From: Gammaproteobacteria bacterium
Lineage (GTDB): Bacteria; Pseudomonadota; Gammaproteobacteria; DSM-16500
Length of the DNA stretch: 40,820 nt
Assembly (NCBI GenBank): GCA_021323555.1
Contig: JAJONP010000004.1
Location: forward strand, 1 to 40,820
Reading direction: 5' to 3'
This document shows positions 7,733 to 17,022 of this stretch, in pieces. The first letter of the stretch is position 1, and the number at the start of each line of letters is the position of its first letter. The position numbers and the translations under genes are program-made. The notes beneath the pieces were generated by a model. The model made no database searches. It was not told where the DNA came from and saw only the letters and a list, made by a program, of their open reading frames with translations.

Positions 7733-8601
7733 TATTGCAACAATGCTTTGATCATGATACTAACCTCTTCTTTCCAATCTGGCTGCTCAAGACCAAATTG
7801 CGTTTTAATTTTCGTGCAATCCAAAATAGCCCGTAAGGGGCGGGATGCTTTTGCACGATATTCGGCTGTTGAAACGGGAATGATTTCTTCTACCGCCAGA
7901 CTTGTATATTGTCTCGCAACTTCAATACAGTAACAAGCAAAATCATACCACGAGAGGGGAGGCTGTCCCGTATAGTGATAAATACCCCAAACAGGAAAAT
8001 CGGAAGCCAGCATGGAGAGCGATGCCAGAGCAATGGAGCGGGCGCTGGTAGGACTCGCATATTGATCAGACACAACTTTTAAGACCTTTTGTTGTAGAGC
8101 TGCTTTGACGATAGTACTAATAAAATTAATATGATTTAGTTTGAATACGCCCGAAACGCGCAAAATAAAATAGTGTTTTAGGTCTTTCATTAAGGCCTGC
8201 TCTCCAAGCCACTTTGTTTTACCGTAGTAATTGCAGGGGGCGGGAATATCTTCTTCCGTATAAGCGCTTTCCTGATTTCCTTGAAAAACATAATCTGTCG
8301 AGTAATGCAATACCGGGATCTCTTGTTTAGCACAAAGGCTGGCAATATTGTTTACTCCACTCGTGTTTACTGCAAATGCACTGGATTGATCAGTTTCTGC
8401 TTTATCAACAGCAGTATAAGCGGCAGTGTTAATCACCCAATCGGGCTTATGTGTTAAGATTTGTGTTTCCAGGCAGGATTTGTCCTGAATGTTGCACTCA
8501 TCGCGAGAAAGCGCAATGATGTCGTGTGAAAATTGACGATGATTACATTCCATTAGGGCTGATCCAACCTGACCAGCGCTGCCTAATAACAGAATTTTCA
8601 T
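7732..8601 (-). CDS. rmlD: dTDP-4-dehydrorhamnose reductase
   Basis: RmlD performs the last, NAD(P)H-dependent step to dTDP-L-rhamnose. It has the nucleotide-binding motif LGSAGQVGSALM (about residues 5-16), DWVINTAAYTAVDKAE, STDYVFQG and the catalytic YYGKTKWLGE. The open frame extends upstream, but I start at ATG 8601, giving MKILLLGSAGQVG and 289 residues, the usual family N-terminus; this start overlaps the rmlC stop codon (TAATG). It lies between rmlC and rmlB with overlaps on both sides. Confidence 0.93.
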   Translation of the reverse strand: MKILLLGSAGQVGSALMECNHRQFSHDIIALSRDECNIQDKSCLETQILTHKPDWVINTAAYTAVDKAETDQSSAFAVNTSGVNNIASLCAKQEIPVLHYSTDYVFQGNQESAYTEEDIPAPCNYYGKTKWLGEQALMKDLKHYFILRVSGVFKLNHINFISTIVKAALQQKVLKVVSDQYASPTSARSIALASLSMLASDFPVWGIYHYTGQPPLSWYDFACYCIEVARQYTSLAVEEIIPVSTAEYRAKASRPLRAILDCTKIKTQFGLEQPDWKEEVSIMIKALLQ

Positions 8602-9164
8602 TATACCTGCCTGTAAAGGGGTAATTGATTGGGTTTGAGATCGCGCAATCGCCAAGACTGTTTATCTTTTTGAGAGACGATGGGATTCGTTATTGGCCAG
8701 GGAATATTTAAATCGGGATCATTCCATTGTATCGTTATCTCAGAAGCCGGATCATAATAATCGGTACATTTGTACTGAAAATCAACGAATTTGGTGAGTG
8801 CGCAAAAACCATGGGCAAACCCTGGAGGAATATAGATTTGTTCTTGTGTTTTAGCCTGAAGTTCTACCGTGATAAAGCGGCCAAATGCAGGCGACCCATA
8901 TCGCACATCGACAATGACATCAAATACGGCTCCTTGTGTTAACCAGATTAATTTTCCCTGCGTATGATGAAGCTGATAATGCAGTCCTCGTAAAACCCCT
9001 TGCTCGGAACGTGACATATTGTCTTGTACAAAGGGCAAATCGATACCGGCCAATTCACGATAACGAAGCGCATGAAAATGCTCTATAAAAAATCCTCTTT
9101 CATCGCCAAATAATGTTGGTTGAATACGCAATACGCCCGGCAAGGCAGTTTTTATGACATTCAT
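8601..9164 (-). CDS. rmlC: dTDP-4-dehydrorhamnose 3,5-epimerase
   Basis: RmlC epimerises C3 and C5 of dTDP-4-keto-6-deoxyglucose. This cupin enzyme shows the family hallmarks: FGDERGFFIEHF (about residues 19-30), FVQDNMSRSEQGVLRGLHYQ with the catalytic His, VDVRYGSPAFG and IPPGFAHGFCAL. The length of 187 residues is normal. Its ATG overlaps the rmlA stop by four bases, so the operon is translationally coupled. Confidence 0.95.
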   Translation of the reverse strand: MNVIKTALPGVLRIQPTLFGDERGFFIEHFHALRYRELAGIDLPFVQDNMSRSEQGVLRGLHYQLHHTQGKLIWLTQGAVFDVIVDVRYGSPAFGRFITVELQAKTQEQIYIPPGFAHGFCALTKFVDFQYKCTDYYDPASEITIQWNDPDLNIPWPITNPIVSQKDKQSWRLRDLKPNQLPLYRQV

Positions 9165-10036
9165 AGTATGCCTTCTGGATTCGGTAATTCTCTCAAATAA
9201 TCTCCATAATCATTGTTAAATCGAGAGGCGAGTTTTAACAATTGTGTTGAATCAATATAACCCATTCGCCAGGCGATTTCTTCGGGACAACCGATTTTTA
9301 AACCCTGCCGTTGTTCTAATACTTGAATAAAACGGGCAGCGTCTGCTAAAGCGTTGTGTGTGCCTGTATCCAGCCAGGCAAAGCCGCGGGCGAACTTATG
9401 TACTTGCAAACGGCCTTGTTCTAAATAACATTGGTTAAGATCAGTGATCTCCAATTCACCGCGAGCAGAAGGTTTTAAGCGCTTTGCTAATTCTACGGCA
9501 TCGTTTTCATAAAAGTACAACCCCGTGACAGCATAATTGGAAATAAAAGTTTTTGGTTTTTCGATAAGCCGGTGGGGTTTTCCCTGAGGGTTAAATTCAA
9601 TAACACCATAACGGTTGGGATCTCGTACATAATAAGCAAAAACAGTAGCGCCTGTGTTGAGTTGACGGGCTTCCTGTAAAAATTGGGAGAGATTATGCCC
9701 GTAAATAATATTATCTCCCAATGCCAGTGCAGCAGATGCTCCCTCCAGAAAGTCTTCGGCCAGGATCAGGGCTTGTGCAATGCCCTCTGGTTTGTGTTGA
9801 ATAAGAAATTGCAGGTGGATCCCCCATTGAGAGCCGTCTCCTAATAAACTTTCATACAAAGGCTTGTCTTGGGCAGTAGTGATCATTAAAATCTCAGTTA
9901 AGCCGCTCAGCATAACAGTCGATAATGCATAATAAATCATAGGCTTATCATAAACTGGCAATAAGTGTTTGCTAATACTGAGGGTGGATGGGTACAGGCG
10001 TGTTCCTAAACCGCCTGCCAATATAATAGCTTTCAT
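9161..10036 (-). CDS. rmlA: glucose-1-phosphate thymidylyltransferase
   Basis: RmlA makes dTDP-glucose from glucose-1-phosphate and dTTP, the entry step to dTDP-rhamnose. The N-terminus KAIILAGGLGTRLYP with SKHLLPVYDKPMIYY is diagnostic; LALGDNIIYGH, RYGVIEF, EKPKTFISNYAVTGLYFY and FARGFAWLDTGTH follow in the expected order. The length of 291 residues is normal. It is the first gene of the operon. Its start lies only 15 bases from the start of the divergent waaG, with no clear Shine-Dalgarno sequence, so its promoter must sit inside or overlap waaG coding sequence. Confidence 0.96.
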   Translation of the reverse strand: MKAIILAGGLGTRLYPSTLSISKHLLPVYDKPMIYYALSTVMLSGLTEILMITTAQDKPLYESLLGDGSQWGIHLQFLIQHKPEGIAQALILAEDFLEGASAALALGDNIIYGHNLSQFLQEARQLNTGATVFAYYVRDPNRYGVIEFNPQGKPHRLIEKPKTFISNYAVTGLYFYENDAVELAKRLKPSARGELEITDLNQCYLEQGRLQVHKFARGFAWLDTGTHNALADAARFIQVLEQRQGLKIGCPEEIAWRMGYIDSTQLLKLASRFNNDYGDYLRELPNPEGIL

Positions 10037-10051
10037 GGGCGTGTATCACTT

Positions 10052-11164
10052 ATGAAACTGGCGTTTTGCTTGTTCAACTATTTCCCCTACGGGGGCCTAC
10101 AGCGTGACTTTATGCGGATCATGCTTTTATGTCAACAACGCGGACATACGGTTGATGTTTACACAATGCGGTGGGAAGGGGAGTTTCCCGCGGGCATTAC
10201 TATTCACAAGATCCCGGTTTGTGCTTTCACGCACCATACGCGCAACCATCGATTTAGCCGCAAAGTAATGCACTTGCTAAAAAAACAAAATTATGATGTT
10301 GTCATTGGTTTCAACCGAATGCCGGGATTGGATATCTATTTTGCAGCAGATGTTTGTTTTGCTTGGCAAATGCAACAAAGACATGCACGTTATATTCGTT
10401 ACTTACCTCGTTACCATACCTATCTTATGCTGGAGCGAGCATTGTTTTATCAAGCTCATTCGCCTCAGATTTTGTTTTTAACCCCTTTGCAGCAAAATAT
10501 CTACCAACAGTATTATCCGCTTGCTGCTGATAAAATACATCTGTTACCCCCTGGTTTGGATCCAGACTGGTGTCGGGGCGTTGATAAGAATCTTGAGCGG
10601 AAACACTGTCGTGAAGAATTAGGTCTCAATGATCAAGATATATTACTGTTGTCAGTTGGATCACACTTTATCACGAAAGGCATTGAAAGAAGCATTTATG
10701 CGTATGCAGCCTTACCGGAATCAATTCGTTCTAAAGCTTATTTTTTTATCGTGGGTCAAGGCAATGAGAAGCCGTGTTTACAATTGGCAAAATCATTGGG
10801 AATTAGTAACAGACTCTTTTTTTTGGGTTCAAAACCAAAAGTACTGCCTTTTATGCTAGCGGCTGATCTTCTTTTACATCCGGCTCATCATGAATCTGCG
10901 GGCATGGTTTTGATTGAAGCGCTTGCTTCTGGCTTAGGCGTGATAACAACTGCAGATTGCGGGTATGCTTTTCATATAAAACAAGCTAATGCAGGTATTA
11001 TTTTAACTTCTCCCTTTTCACAGACAGCATATAATAATGCTTTATTAGAAGCGCTGTCTCAACGAAAAACGACAGCATGGCGGCAGAATGCGTTAACTTA
11101 TGCGGCAAAAACCGATCTCTCGGGATTGCATGAAAGCGTAGTTAATATTATCGAGGGGTTTTAG
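10052..11164 (+). CDS. waaG: LPS core glucosyltransferase I, WaaG-like (GT4)
   Basis: WaaG transfers a hexose (glucose in E. coli) to the second heptose of the LPS core. The N-terminus AFCLFNYFPYGGLQRDFMRI is the family signature. The C-terminal GT4 nucleotide-sugar site is HESAGMVLIEALASGLGVITT with the E-x7-E motif (about residues 281-301). The length of 370 residues matches the family. It is divergent from rmlA across 15 bases and lacks an evident Shine-Dalgarno sequence. Its stop overlaps the convergent GT2 gene by four bases. The sugar donor in this organism cannot be read from sequence. Confidence 0.9.
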   Translation: MKLAFCLFNYFPYGGLQRDFMRIMLLCQQRGHTVDVYTMRWEGEFPAGITIHKIPVCAFTHHTRNHRFSRKVMHLLKKQNYDVVIGFNRMPGLDIYFAADVCFAWQMQQRHARYIRYLPRYHTYLMLERALFYQAHSPQILFLTPLQQNIYQQYYPLAADKIHLLPPGLDPDWCRGVDKNLERKHCREELGLNDQDILLLSVGSHFITKGIERSIYAYAALPESIRSKAYFFIVGQGNEKPCLQLAKSLGISNRLFFLGSKPKVLPFMLAADLLLHPAHHESAGMVLIEALASGLGVITTADCGYAFHIKQANAGIILTSPFSQTAYNNALLEALSQRKTTAWRQNALTYAAKTDLSGLHESVVNIIEGF

Positions 11165-11988
11165 TGATCCAGATCATCCGATGCCAAAATCAAATCTGCT
11201 TTAACAGCCTTTAAAGCTTTTCTAATGCGCTTTAATCCTTTCTTGACTGCTGCTGATTTCAACTCATTTTCGTCTGGATTTAATACCATGGTAGCATGAT
11301 TGACATGATCCATATAAATACTTAAGCCTTCTGAAGGAATAAATACCATTTCATAACCCAATTCAACCAGCCGGCGGTGCAATTCTCTGCCTGCTGTGCT
11401 GTCTTTATGAATAAAACTGAGCCGATGTTCTTTTAATAAGTCAGTGCGATATAAAGCACAGTGGCTGCGTAAATAATAAGGGTTTTCTGAGGTTCCATAT
11501 AATTTATTTTTCTTTTTGTTTCCGAATAAGCCCAAAAAGAGATGGAAGTAACGTTCTATTTTTTTGAATAATCGCTTATACCAGGGTTTTGATTCCAGTT
11601 TCCAGGAACCCACACCTGCAACTAAAGGATGGCCTTCAATATGACGCAATAAGAAATCCAGCCAACCCTGTTTTTTAACCAATGTATCAGTGTGGATAAC
11701 CAGCATATAGGGTGTGTTAACCTGCGCAATAGCTTCATTTAAGGCATTCCCATGAGATTCCCAGGGGGTTGGATCCAAAGTGGTATCTCGTATTAATAGG
11801 TTTATCCAGGAGAGAGTTTTTAAGTAATCGGTAGAAGCATCCTGGGATCCATTATCAATAACTAAAATCTCTGCTTGATTAATATCGGTATGTTTACGTA
11901 AAAGTCTTAAGCACAATTTAGTCAGCTCAAGCGTCTTGTAATGGGGAATGACGATCGTTACCTTTGCTTGATTTAAGTTTAATACCAT
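11161..11988 (-). CDS. family 2 glycosyltransferase
   Basis: This is an inverting GT-A glycosyltransferase. It has VTIVIPHYKTLELTKLCLRL, VIDNGSQDAST (nucleotide-binding Asp) and a metal-binding HTDTLV in place of DxD. The open frame extends upstream, but ATG 11988 (MVLNLNQAKVTIVIP, 275 residues) follows a GGGAG ribosome-binding site and overlaps the upstream acyltransferase gene by only ten bases, so I prefer it. The C-terminal part includes a basic helix (KRLFKKIERY) that may contact the membrane. The neighbourhood suggests a role in LPS core or O-antigen assembly; donor and acceptor are unknown. Confidence 0.82.
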   Translation of the reverse strand: MVLNLNQAKVTIVIPHYKTLELTKLCLRLLRKHTDINQAEILVIDNGSQDASTDYLKTLSWINLLIRDTTLDPTPWESHGNALNEAIAQVNTPYMLVIHTDTLVKKQGWLDFLLRHIEGHPLVAGVGSWKLESKPWYKRLFKKIERYFHLFLGLFGNKKKNKLYGTSENPYYLRSHCALYRTDLLKEHRLSFIHKDSTAGRELHRRLVELGYEMVFIPSEGLSIYMDHVNHATMVLNPDENELKSAAVKKGLKRIRKALKAVKADLILASDDLDH

Positions 11989-12887
11989 TTTTTTTCTCCC
12001 GGGGGGCGCGTGCGAAAACGCCGATAAGACCATAAATATTGCTCAGGTTTTTGTCGAATCATGCTTTCAATTGCCTGATTAACGCGTGCGGCATCTGCTG
12101 TTTCATCACCACTAGGAAATTGATCCAAAGGCGGGTGAATAACCATATCATAACCTGTATTATCATCTCGGCGAAAATAAGAAGCAATGAACACGCGTGC
12201 ATTAGCTATCTTGGCCAAGCGGGTAGTAGCTGTCAGAGAATAAGCGGGAATATTAAAAAAGGGTGCAAATACCCCTTCTTTTTTGCCGGGATCGATATCA
12301 GGGCTGTACCATAAAGGCATACCCTGGCGAAGCTCTTTTACAAAAGAAATCATATTACGTCTATCGTGCAGTTGATGATAAAGGGCTTGGCGTCCCGTTA
12401 ATAAAAAACGTAATAAAGGATGTTTGGGTTCTCGAAAAATAACTGAAAAGTTAAGGTGCAAACTGAACAAACGTCCAATTAACTCCATTGGTAAAAAATG
12501 TCCGCCTAATACCATGATAGCTTGATCGGGTGAAGGTTGACTGGGGATTTGTTCCAAACCGCGAATGTTGGCCAATTTTGCGATTTTTTCGGTGGGTGCC
12601 CACCAAGCCACAGCGGTTTCAAACACCGACATACCCAGGGATTCAAAATATTGACGTAGAAGAGTATCTCGTCTTTTCTGAGACCAATCAGGAAAACACG
12701 CATCAATGTTGATTTTGGCAGTCGTTTTACCGCGAGTTGGCAGATAATATCCTAATCGACCCAGATATTTACCCAGAAACAGTAAACATCGAAAAGGCAA
12801 GCAAATTACCAGCCCTCGACCAAGTTGTATTAACGGCCATAATGGCCAATAACGCAATGGTAATAAAGACCGGTGTTTTGTTATCAC
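11979..12887 (-). CDS. lysophospholipid/lipid A acyltransferase, LpxL/HtrB family
   Basis: The LpxL/LpxM family adds secondary acyl chains to Kdo2-lipid A at the inner membrane. The catalytic HX4E motif is GGHFLPMEL (about residues 128-136), followed by IFREPKHP, YSPDIDPG and the C-terminal QYLWSYRRFRTRPPGEKKWY, all in family order. One N-terminal hydrophobic segment lies at about 17-43. The length of 302 residues is normal. It is the promoter-proximal gene of a pair with the GT2 gene (10-base overlap) and is divergent from trkA. LpxL and LpxM cannot be told apart with confidence here. Confidence 0.9.
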   Translation of the reverse strand: MITKHRSLLPLRYWPLWPLIQLGRGLVICLPFRCLLFLGKYLGRLGYYLPTRGKTTAKINIDACFPDWSQKRRDTLLRQYFESLGMSVFETAVAWWAPTEKIAKLANIRGLEQIPSQPSPDQAIMVLGGHFLPMELIGRLFSLHLNFSVIFREPKHPLLRFLLTGRQALYHQLHDRRNMISFVKELRQGMPLWYSPDIDPGKKEGVFAPFFNIPAYSLTATTRLAKIANARVFIASYFRRDDNTGYDMVIHPPLDQFPSGDETADAARVNQAIESMIRQKPEQYLWSYRRFRTRPPGEKKWY

Positions 12888-12987
12888 GATTTTGTATTGA
12901 TCCTGTAGCAGTTTATTATTTACTAGTGCGTTATTTTAAACATTCAGTTACACTAAGGCAATTCTCTTAACAGGAATTATAAAGTTT

Positions 12988-14361
12988 ATGAAAATCATCA
13001 TCTTAGGTGCTGGGCAAGTAGGAGGAACGTTGGCAGAAAACCTGGCGCTGGAAGATAATGATGTCACCATTGTCGATGTAGACAGCTTGCGGTTACGTGA
13101 ATTGCAAAATCGGTTGGATGTACGAACGATAGTAGGATCGGGCTCTTATCCCAGCGTCTTGCAACAAGCCGGCGCAGAAGATGCTGATATGTTGATTGCA
13201 GTAACCAATATTGATGAAACCAATATGCTGGCTTGTCAAATTGCCTACACCCTATTTAGTACCCCGACCAAAATTGCCCGTATACGCGGGCGCTCTTATC
13301 TGGCGCATCCGGAATTGTTTAATAATAATAATATTCCTATTGATGTGCGAATCAGTCCGGAACACTTGGTGACAAATTACGTTGAACGTTTGATTGAATA
13401 CCCTGGCGCGCTGCAAGTCCTGGATTTTGCAGAAGGGGCTGTACAAATGGTTGCTGTAAATCCGCAGCAAAATGGTAGTTTTGTCGGTAAATCCTTAAAA
13501 TTTATCTCAACGCAAGTGCCCCATAACCAAGTGCATATTGCCGCAATTTATCGTGATAACCAGTCAATTTCCTTAATAGGAGATACGACCATTCAAGCAG
13601 GAGATGAAGTCTTTTTTATCGCTCCTCGCCAGCATATCCGTGATATTATGGCAGGGTTTCGTAATTTGGATACTCCTTATCGCCGCATCATCATAGCGGG
13701 CGGCGGGAATATTGGCTATTGTTTGGCATTGGCTTTAAAAGAGCATTTCAATGTAAAAGTCATCGAACACAATGCCAAACGAACCCAGGAATTAGCCGCT
13801 GAATTGGATGGTGTCACTGTTCTTCTAGGAGATGTCTCTGACAGAAATTTGTTAATCGATGAAAACATTGATGCTACCGACATCTTTTGTTCTGTTACCA
13901 ATGACGATGAAGCGAATATTATGTCAGCCATGTTAGCCAAACGCTTAGGCGCAAAGACCGTGATGGCGCTCATCACGCGCACAGCTTATGTCGATTTAAT
14001 TGAAGGGAGCAGTGTTGATATTGTCGTTTCACCGCAGCATGCCACCATCGGCAGTATTTTAACGCATTTAAGACGGGGCGACATTGTCTGTGTTCATTCC
14101 TTGCGTCGAGGAGCTGCTGAAGCCATTGAAGCCATCGCCCACGGCGACAGACGCACTTCACGACTGGTAGGCCGTCTGCTGAATGAAATTCATTTACCCA
14201 AAGGGGTTCGCGTTGGTGCTATTGTACGTGATGGTCATGTCATTATCGCCAGGAAGGATCTAATGATAGAAGCCGAAGATCACTTCATTTTATTTTTAGA
14301 TGATAAAAAACGTATTAATGAAGTAGAGAACTTGTTTCAGGTAGACGTTGGCTATTTTTAA
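12988..14361 (+). CDS. trkA: Trk potassium uptake system NAD-binding protein TrkA
   Basis: TrkA is the cytoplasmic regulatory ring of the Trk K+ transporter. It contains two tandem RCK units, each with a Rossmann glycine motif: ILGAGQVGGTLAENL (about residues 4-18) and IAGGGNIGYCLALAL (about 234-248), plus TrkA-C domains after each. The length of 457 residues is typical. The ATG at 12988 follows ACAGGAAT. Its partner trkH begins 44 bases after the stop, forming the complete transporter in one operon. Confidence 0.96.
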   Translation: MKIIILGAGQVGGTLAENLALEDNDVTIVDVDSLRLRELQNRLDVRTIVGSGSYPSVLQQAGAEDADMLIAVTNIDETNMLACQIAYTLFSTPTKIARIRGRSYLAHPELFNNNNIPIDVRISPEHLVTNYVERLIEYPGALQVLDFAEGAVQMVAVNPQQNGSFVGKSLKFISTQVPHNQVHIAAIYRDNQSISLIGDTTIQAGDEVFFIAPRQHIRDIMAGFRNLDTPYRRIIIAGGGNIGYCLALALKEHFNVKVIEHNAKRTQELAAELDGVTVLLGDVSDRNLLIDENIDATDIFCSVTNDDEANIMSAMLAKRLGAKTVMALITRTAYVDLIEGSSVDIVVSPQHATIGSILTHLRRGDIVCVHSLRRGAAEAIEAIAHGDRRTSRLVGRLLNEIHLPKGVRVGAIVRDGHVIIARKDLMIEAEDHFILFLDDKKRINEVENLFQVDVGYF

Positions 14362-14405
14362 GCCTACTCAAAGCGCTTTGAATATAGAAAGAGAGAGCAT
14401 ATTCT

Positions 14406-15857
14406 ATGCAGTTTACAGCAATCTGCCGTGTATTGGGTGTTTTAATTTTACTGTTTAGTTTAAGCATGCTGCCGCCTGCAGTGGTAGGGCTTATTTACCA
14501 CGATGGAGCGATTAAACCTTTTATCTTGGGTGCGATGCTTACAGCCGGTGCGGGCATTTGCCTGTGGCTTCCTTTTCGGCATCGAAAGCATGAGCTAAAA
14601 ACTCGCGATGGTTTTTGGGTGGTATCGCTTTTCTGGTTTGTTTTATCTTTATTTGCAGCGATCCCGCTCATGTTAGCAACCAATTTGCACGAAACTTTAA
14701 CCGATGCCATGTTTGAAACAGTCTCAGGTTTTACTACTACCGGTGCTACCGTTTTGATAGGCATTGATCAATTGCCGCATGCGATATTGTATTACCGCCA
14801 ACAACTGCAATTCTTAGGCGGTATGGGAATTATCGTGCTGGCAGTCGCCATTTTGCCCATGTTAGGTATTGGCGGAATGCAGCTCTATAAAGCAGAAACA
14901 CCCGGGCCCGTGAAAGACAATAAGATAACGCCGCGGATCACCGAAACTGCCAAGACCTTATGGTACATTTATGTGGGGATCGTCATATTGTGTACCTTGG
15001 CCTATTGGGCAGCGGGTATGAATTTTTTCGATGCATTGGGACATAGTTTTGCAACCGTTGCTACCGGGGGGTTTTCAACCCATGATGCGAGTTTTGGTTA
15101 TTTTCATAGCAATCTGCTTGAGGTTATTGCCACTTTCTTTATGTTGATTAGCAGCTTGAATTTTTCACTGCATTTTATAGCGGTGCAGCAAGGGCGTCTT
15201 GATCATTATTGGCGGGATGCTGAGGTTAAATCCTATCTCTATCTTTTATTGGGTGCCATCGTATTAATAACCGTTACGCTGCTGATTTACCATGTATATC
15301 ATCGCCCGGGTCAAGCGTTTATTCAAAGTATGTTTAATATTGTTTCTCTTTCTTCTACCACGGGTTTTGTCAGCACCAATTTTGATGTATGGCCCACCTT
15401 CGTTCCTATCATGCTGATGATCATTGCGTTAATCGGGGGTTGTGCGGGCTCTACGAGCGGCGGTATCAAAATGGTTCGCATTTTATTATTATACAAGCAG
15501 GGCTCTTCTGAATTGCAGCGTTTAATTCATCCCAAAGCGGTATTGGCCTTAAAGTTTGGTGATACGGTAGTAACAGATGGCGTGATTCAAGCAATTTGGG
15601 GATTCATTGCCTTATTTATGTTAGTTTTTACCGTGTTGGTATTAGGGATGATGGCAACGGGCTTAGATTTGCGCACGGCTTTTAGCGCTGTTGCGGCGTG
15701 CATTGCTAACGCAGGCCCGGGCCTCGGCGCTGTGACGGATAATTTTAAAAACGTAAGCGATGTTGGAAAGTGGGTCTTGATTTTTGCGATGTTAACGGGG
15801 CGGTTGGAAATCTTTACATTATTAGTATTGTTCAGCCCATCCTTTTGGCGCTTATAG
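14406..15857 (+). CDS. trkH: Trk potassium transporter membrane subunit TrkH
   Basis: TrkH forms the K+-conducting pore. The four pore loops are visible in order: SGFTTTGATV, TVATGGFSTHD, SSTTGFVSTNF and ANAGPGLGAVT, each with the selectivity-filter glycine, within about ten membrane helices. GGCAGSTSGGIKMVR before the last repeat is also typical. The length of 483 residues is normal. It lies directly downstream of trkA and needs it for ATP/NAD-dependent gating. Confidence 0.96.
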   Translation: MQFTAICRVLGVLILLFSLSMLPPAVVGLIYHDGAIKPFILGAMLTAGAGICLWLPFRHRKHELKTRDGFWVVSLFWFVLSLFAAIPLMLATNLHETLTDAMFETVSGFTTTGATVLIGIDQLPHAILYYRQQLQFLGGMGIIVLAVAILPMLGIGGMQLYKAETPGPVKDNKITPRITETAKTLWYIYVGIVILCTLAYWAAGMNFFDALGHSFATVATGGFSTHDASFGYFHSNLLEVIATFFMLISSLNFSLHFIAVQQGRLDHYWRDAEVKSYLYLLLGAIVLITVTLLIYHVYHRPGQAFIQSMFNIVSLSSTTGFVSTNFDVWPTFVPIMLMIIALIGGCAGSTSGGIKMVRILLLYKQGSSELQRLIHPKAVLALKFGDTVVTDGVIQAIWGFIALFMLVFTVLVLGMMATGLDLRTAFSAVAACIANAGPGLGAVTDNFKNVSDVGKWVLIFAMLTGRLEIFTLLVLFSPSFWRL

Positions 15858-16002
15858 TCTTCGTCATTGCGCTTTATGCTTTGTTGGCTGCACTTGCTCG
15901 CAAAAATCATGTATTATTTATACACTCCTTTTGCTCGCAAGTTTGCCGCTTCGCCTAAAACACAATGACAAAGACTATCCATTATTTTTTGGGGATTTTA
16001 TT

Positions 16003-16191
16003 ATGAATTGGTCAGCAATATTGTTTTTTGTTATCGCAGCACTGTTGTGTTGGTGGATGTTTCGCATCGTTAAAACACAAAAAGGCGCCTTCACAAAAGC
16101 AAACTTTTCTAAAACGTTAGGCACATTGGGAGTGTTGTCACTGATTTTAATTGCTTTTATTGCGCTCTGTATTTTTTTACTAAGGCAATAA
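16003..16191 (+). CDS. small two-helix membrane protein
   Basis: This 62-residue protein has two hydrophobic segments (about residues 4-22 and 42-60) joined by a short basic loop (KTQKGAFTKANFSK), so it is probably a hairpin membrane protein with the loop in the cytoplasm. The open frame extends further upstream, but ATG 16003 has a GGGGAT ribosome-binding site and gives a sensible membrane N-terminus (MNWSAILFFV). It is 146 bases after trkH and converges with the M50 protease gene. It could be an accessory of the Trk system, but nothing in the sequence proves that. Confidence 0.6.
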   Translation: MNWSAILFFVIAALLCWWMFRIVKTQKGAFTKANFSKTLGTLGVLSLILIAFIALCIFLLRQ

Positions 16192-16195
16192 ACCC

Positions 16196-16852
16196 TTAGC
16201 CTATTAGCATTCGCATAAATTGATATAGCAAGCCCATGATAGGCGACATTAACATCGGCAATATATTAGTGAGGATGAGCAAAACAATAATAATAAAACC
16301 AAAAGGTTCCAAGCGTGAGTAAAATACCGCTAATGAACCTGAGAGAAAACTTAAAACAACTCGCGAGCCATCCAGCGGGGGAATAGGTAAGACATTTAAG
16401 GCAATCAAGATAACATTGATGGCGATCCCCGCTTCACCCATTCCTTGCAAGGCGCCGCTGTGCATCAGCACGCCTATTTTAAAAAGTAATCCCCACCCTA
16501 TCGCCATGACAAAGTTGGCAGCGGGCCCTGCAGCGGCTACCAATGCTATATCCCGTTTGGGGCGCGATAGGTTTTGCCAGGTAACGGGTACCGGTTTCGC
16601 CCAGCCAAAAACAAAACCAGTGGTAAATAACATCACTAAAGGCAGAAAAACAGTGCCAATCGGATCGATATGTTTCAGAGGGTTTAACGTCAACCGCCCG
16701 AGCATTTTGGCCGTGGGATCGCCCAATTTACTGGCTGCCCAGCCATGAGCGACTTCATGCAGAGTAATGGCAAATAAAACAGGAATTACCCATTTGGCCA
16801 AGGTTTGTAAGATGCTGATACTATCCATTTTTTCAGTATAACCCATATTCAT
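16196..16852 (-). CDS. site-2 protease family (M50) membrane metalloprotease
   Basis: This intramembrane zinc protease of the compact M50 (YwhC-like) group has the zinc site TLHEVAHGWAASKLGDPTAK (HEVAH at about residues 32-36) and the third ligand motif NVLPIPPLDGSRV near residues 153-165, in five to six membrane spans. There is no PDZ domain, and 218 residues is the usual short form. The substrate is unknown. ATG 16852 is used; an internal ATG at 16828 (MDSISILQ) is an alternative and neither has a strong ribosome-binding site. Confidence 0.88.
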   Translation of the reverse strand: MNMGYTEKMDSISILQTLAKWVIPVLFAITLHEVAHGWAASKLGDPTAKMLGRLTLNPLKHIDPIGTVFLPLVMLFTTGFVFGWAKPVPVTWQNLSRPKRDIALVAAAGPAANFVMAIGWGLLFKIGVLMHSGALQGMGEAGIAINVILIALNVLPIPPLDGSRVVLSFLSGSLAVFYSRLEPFGFIIIVLLILTNILPMLMSPIMGLLYQFMRMLIG

Positions 16853-17005
16853 CTTGATAGTACTTTGAAGATCTTAAAAGCACTGAGGCTTGATTAAGAT
16901 AGCAGTCCATATGAAATTTTGAATTTTTGCCTCTTTTGAAGGAGTCAATGTATAGAGCGCGCAGCGCTGAATATTCATGAAAATTAATGTGACAGTGTAG
17001 TACAC

Positions 17006-17022
17006 ACATCGGGGGGATTTTA
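17006..17022 (-). repeat. end of a second copy of the AAATCCCCCC repeat element
   Basis: On the minus strand 17020-17006 reads AAATCCCCCCGATGT, identical to the first 15 bases of the structured element at 2185-2199. A short imperfect hairpin (GTGT/ACAC, 16995-17005) follows, but the remaining hairpins and the other terminal repeat are absent, so this is a truncated copy. Its edge supplies the TAA stop codon (17020-17022) of the TolC-family gene. Confidence 0.6.

Noticed and set aside
16950..16970. GC-rich palindrome near gcgcgcagcgct as a terminator for the TolC gene
   Set aside because: It is short, has no T-run and the pairing is poor.
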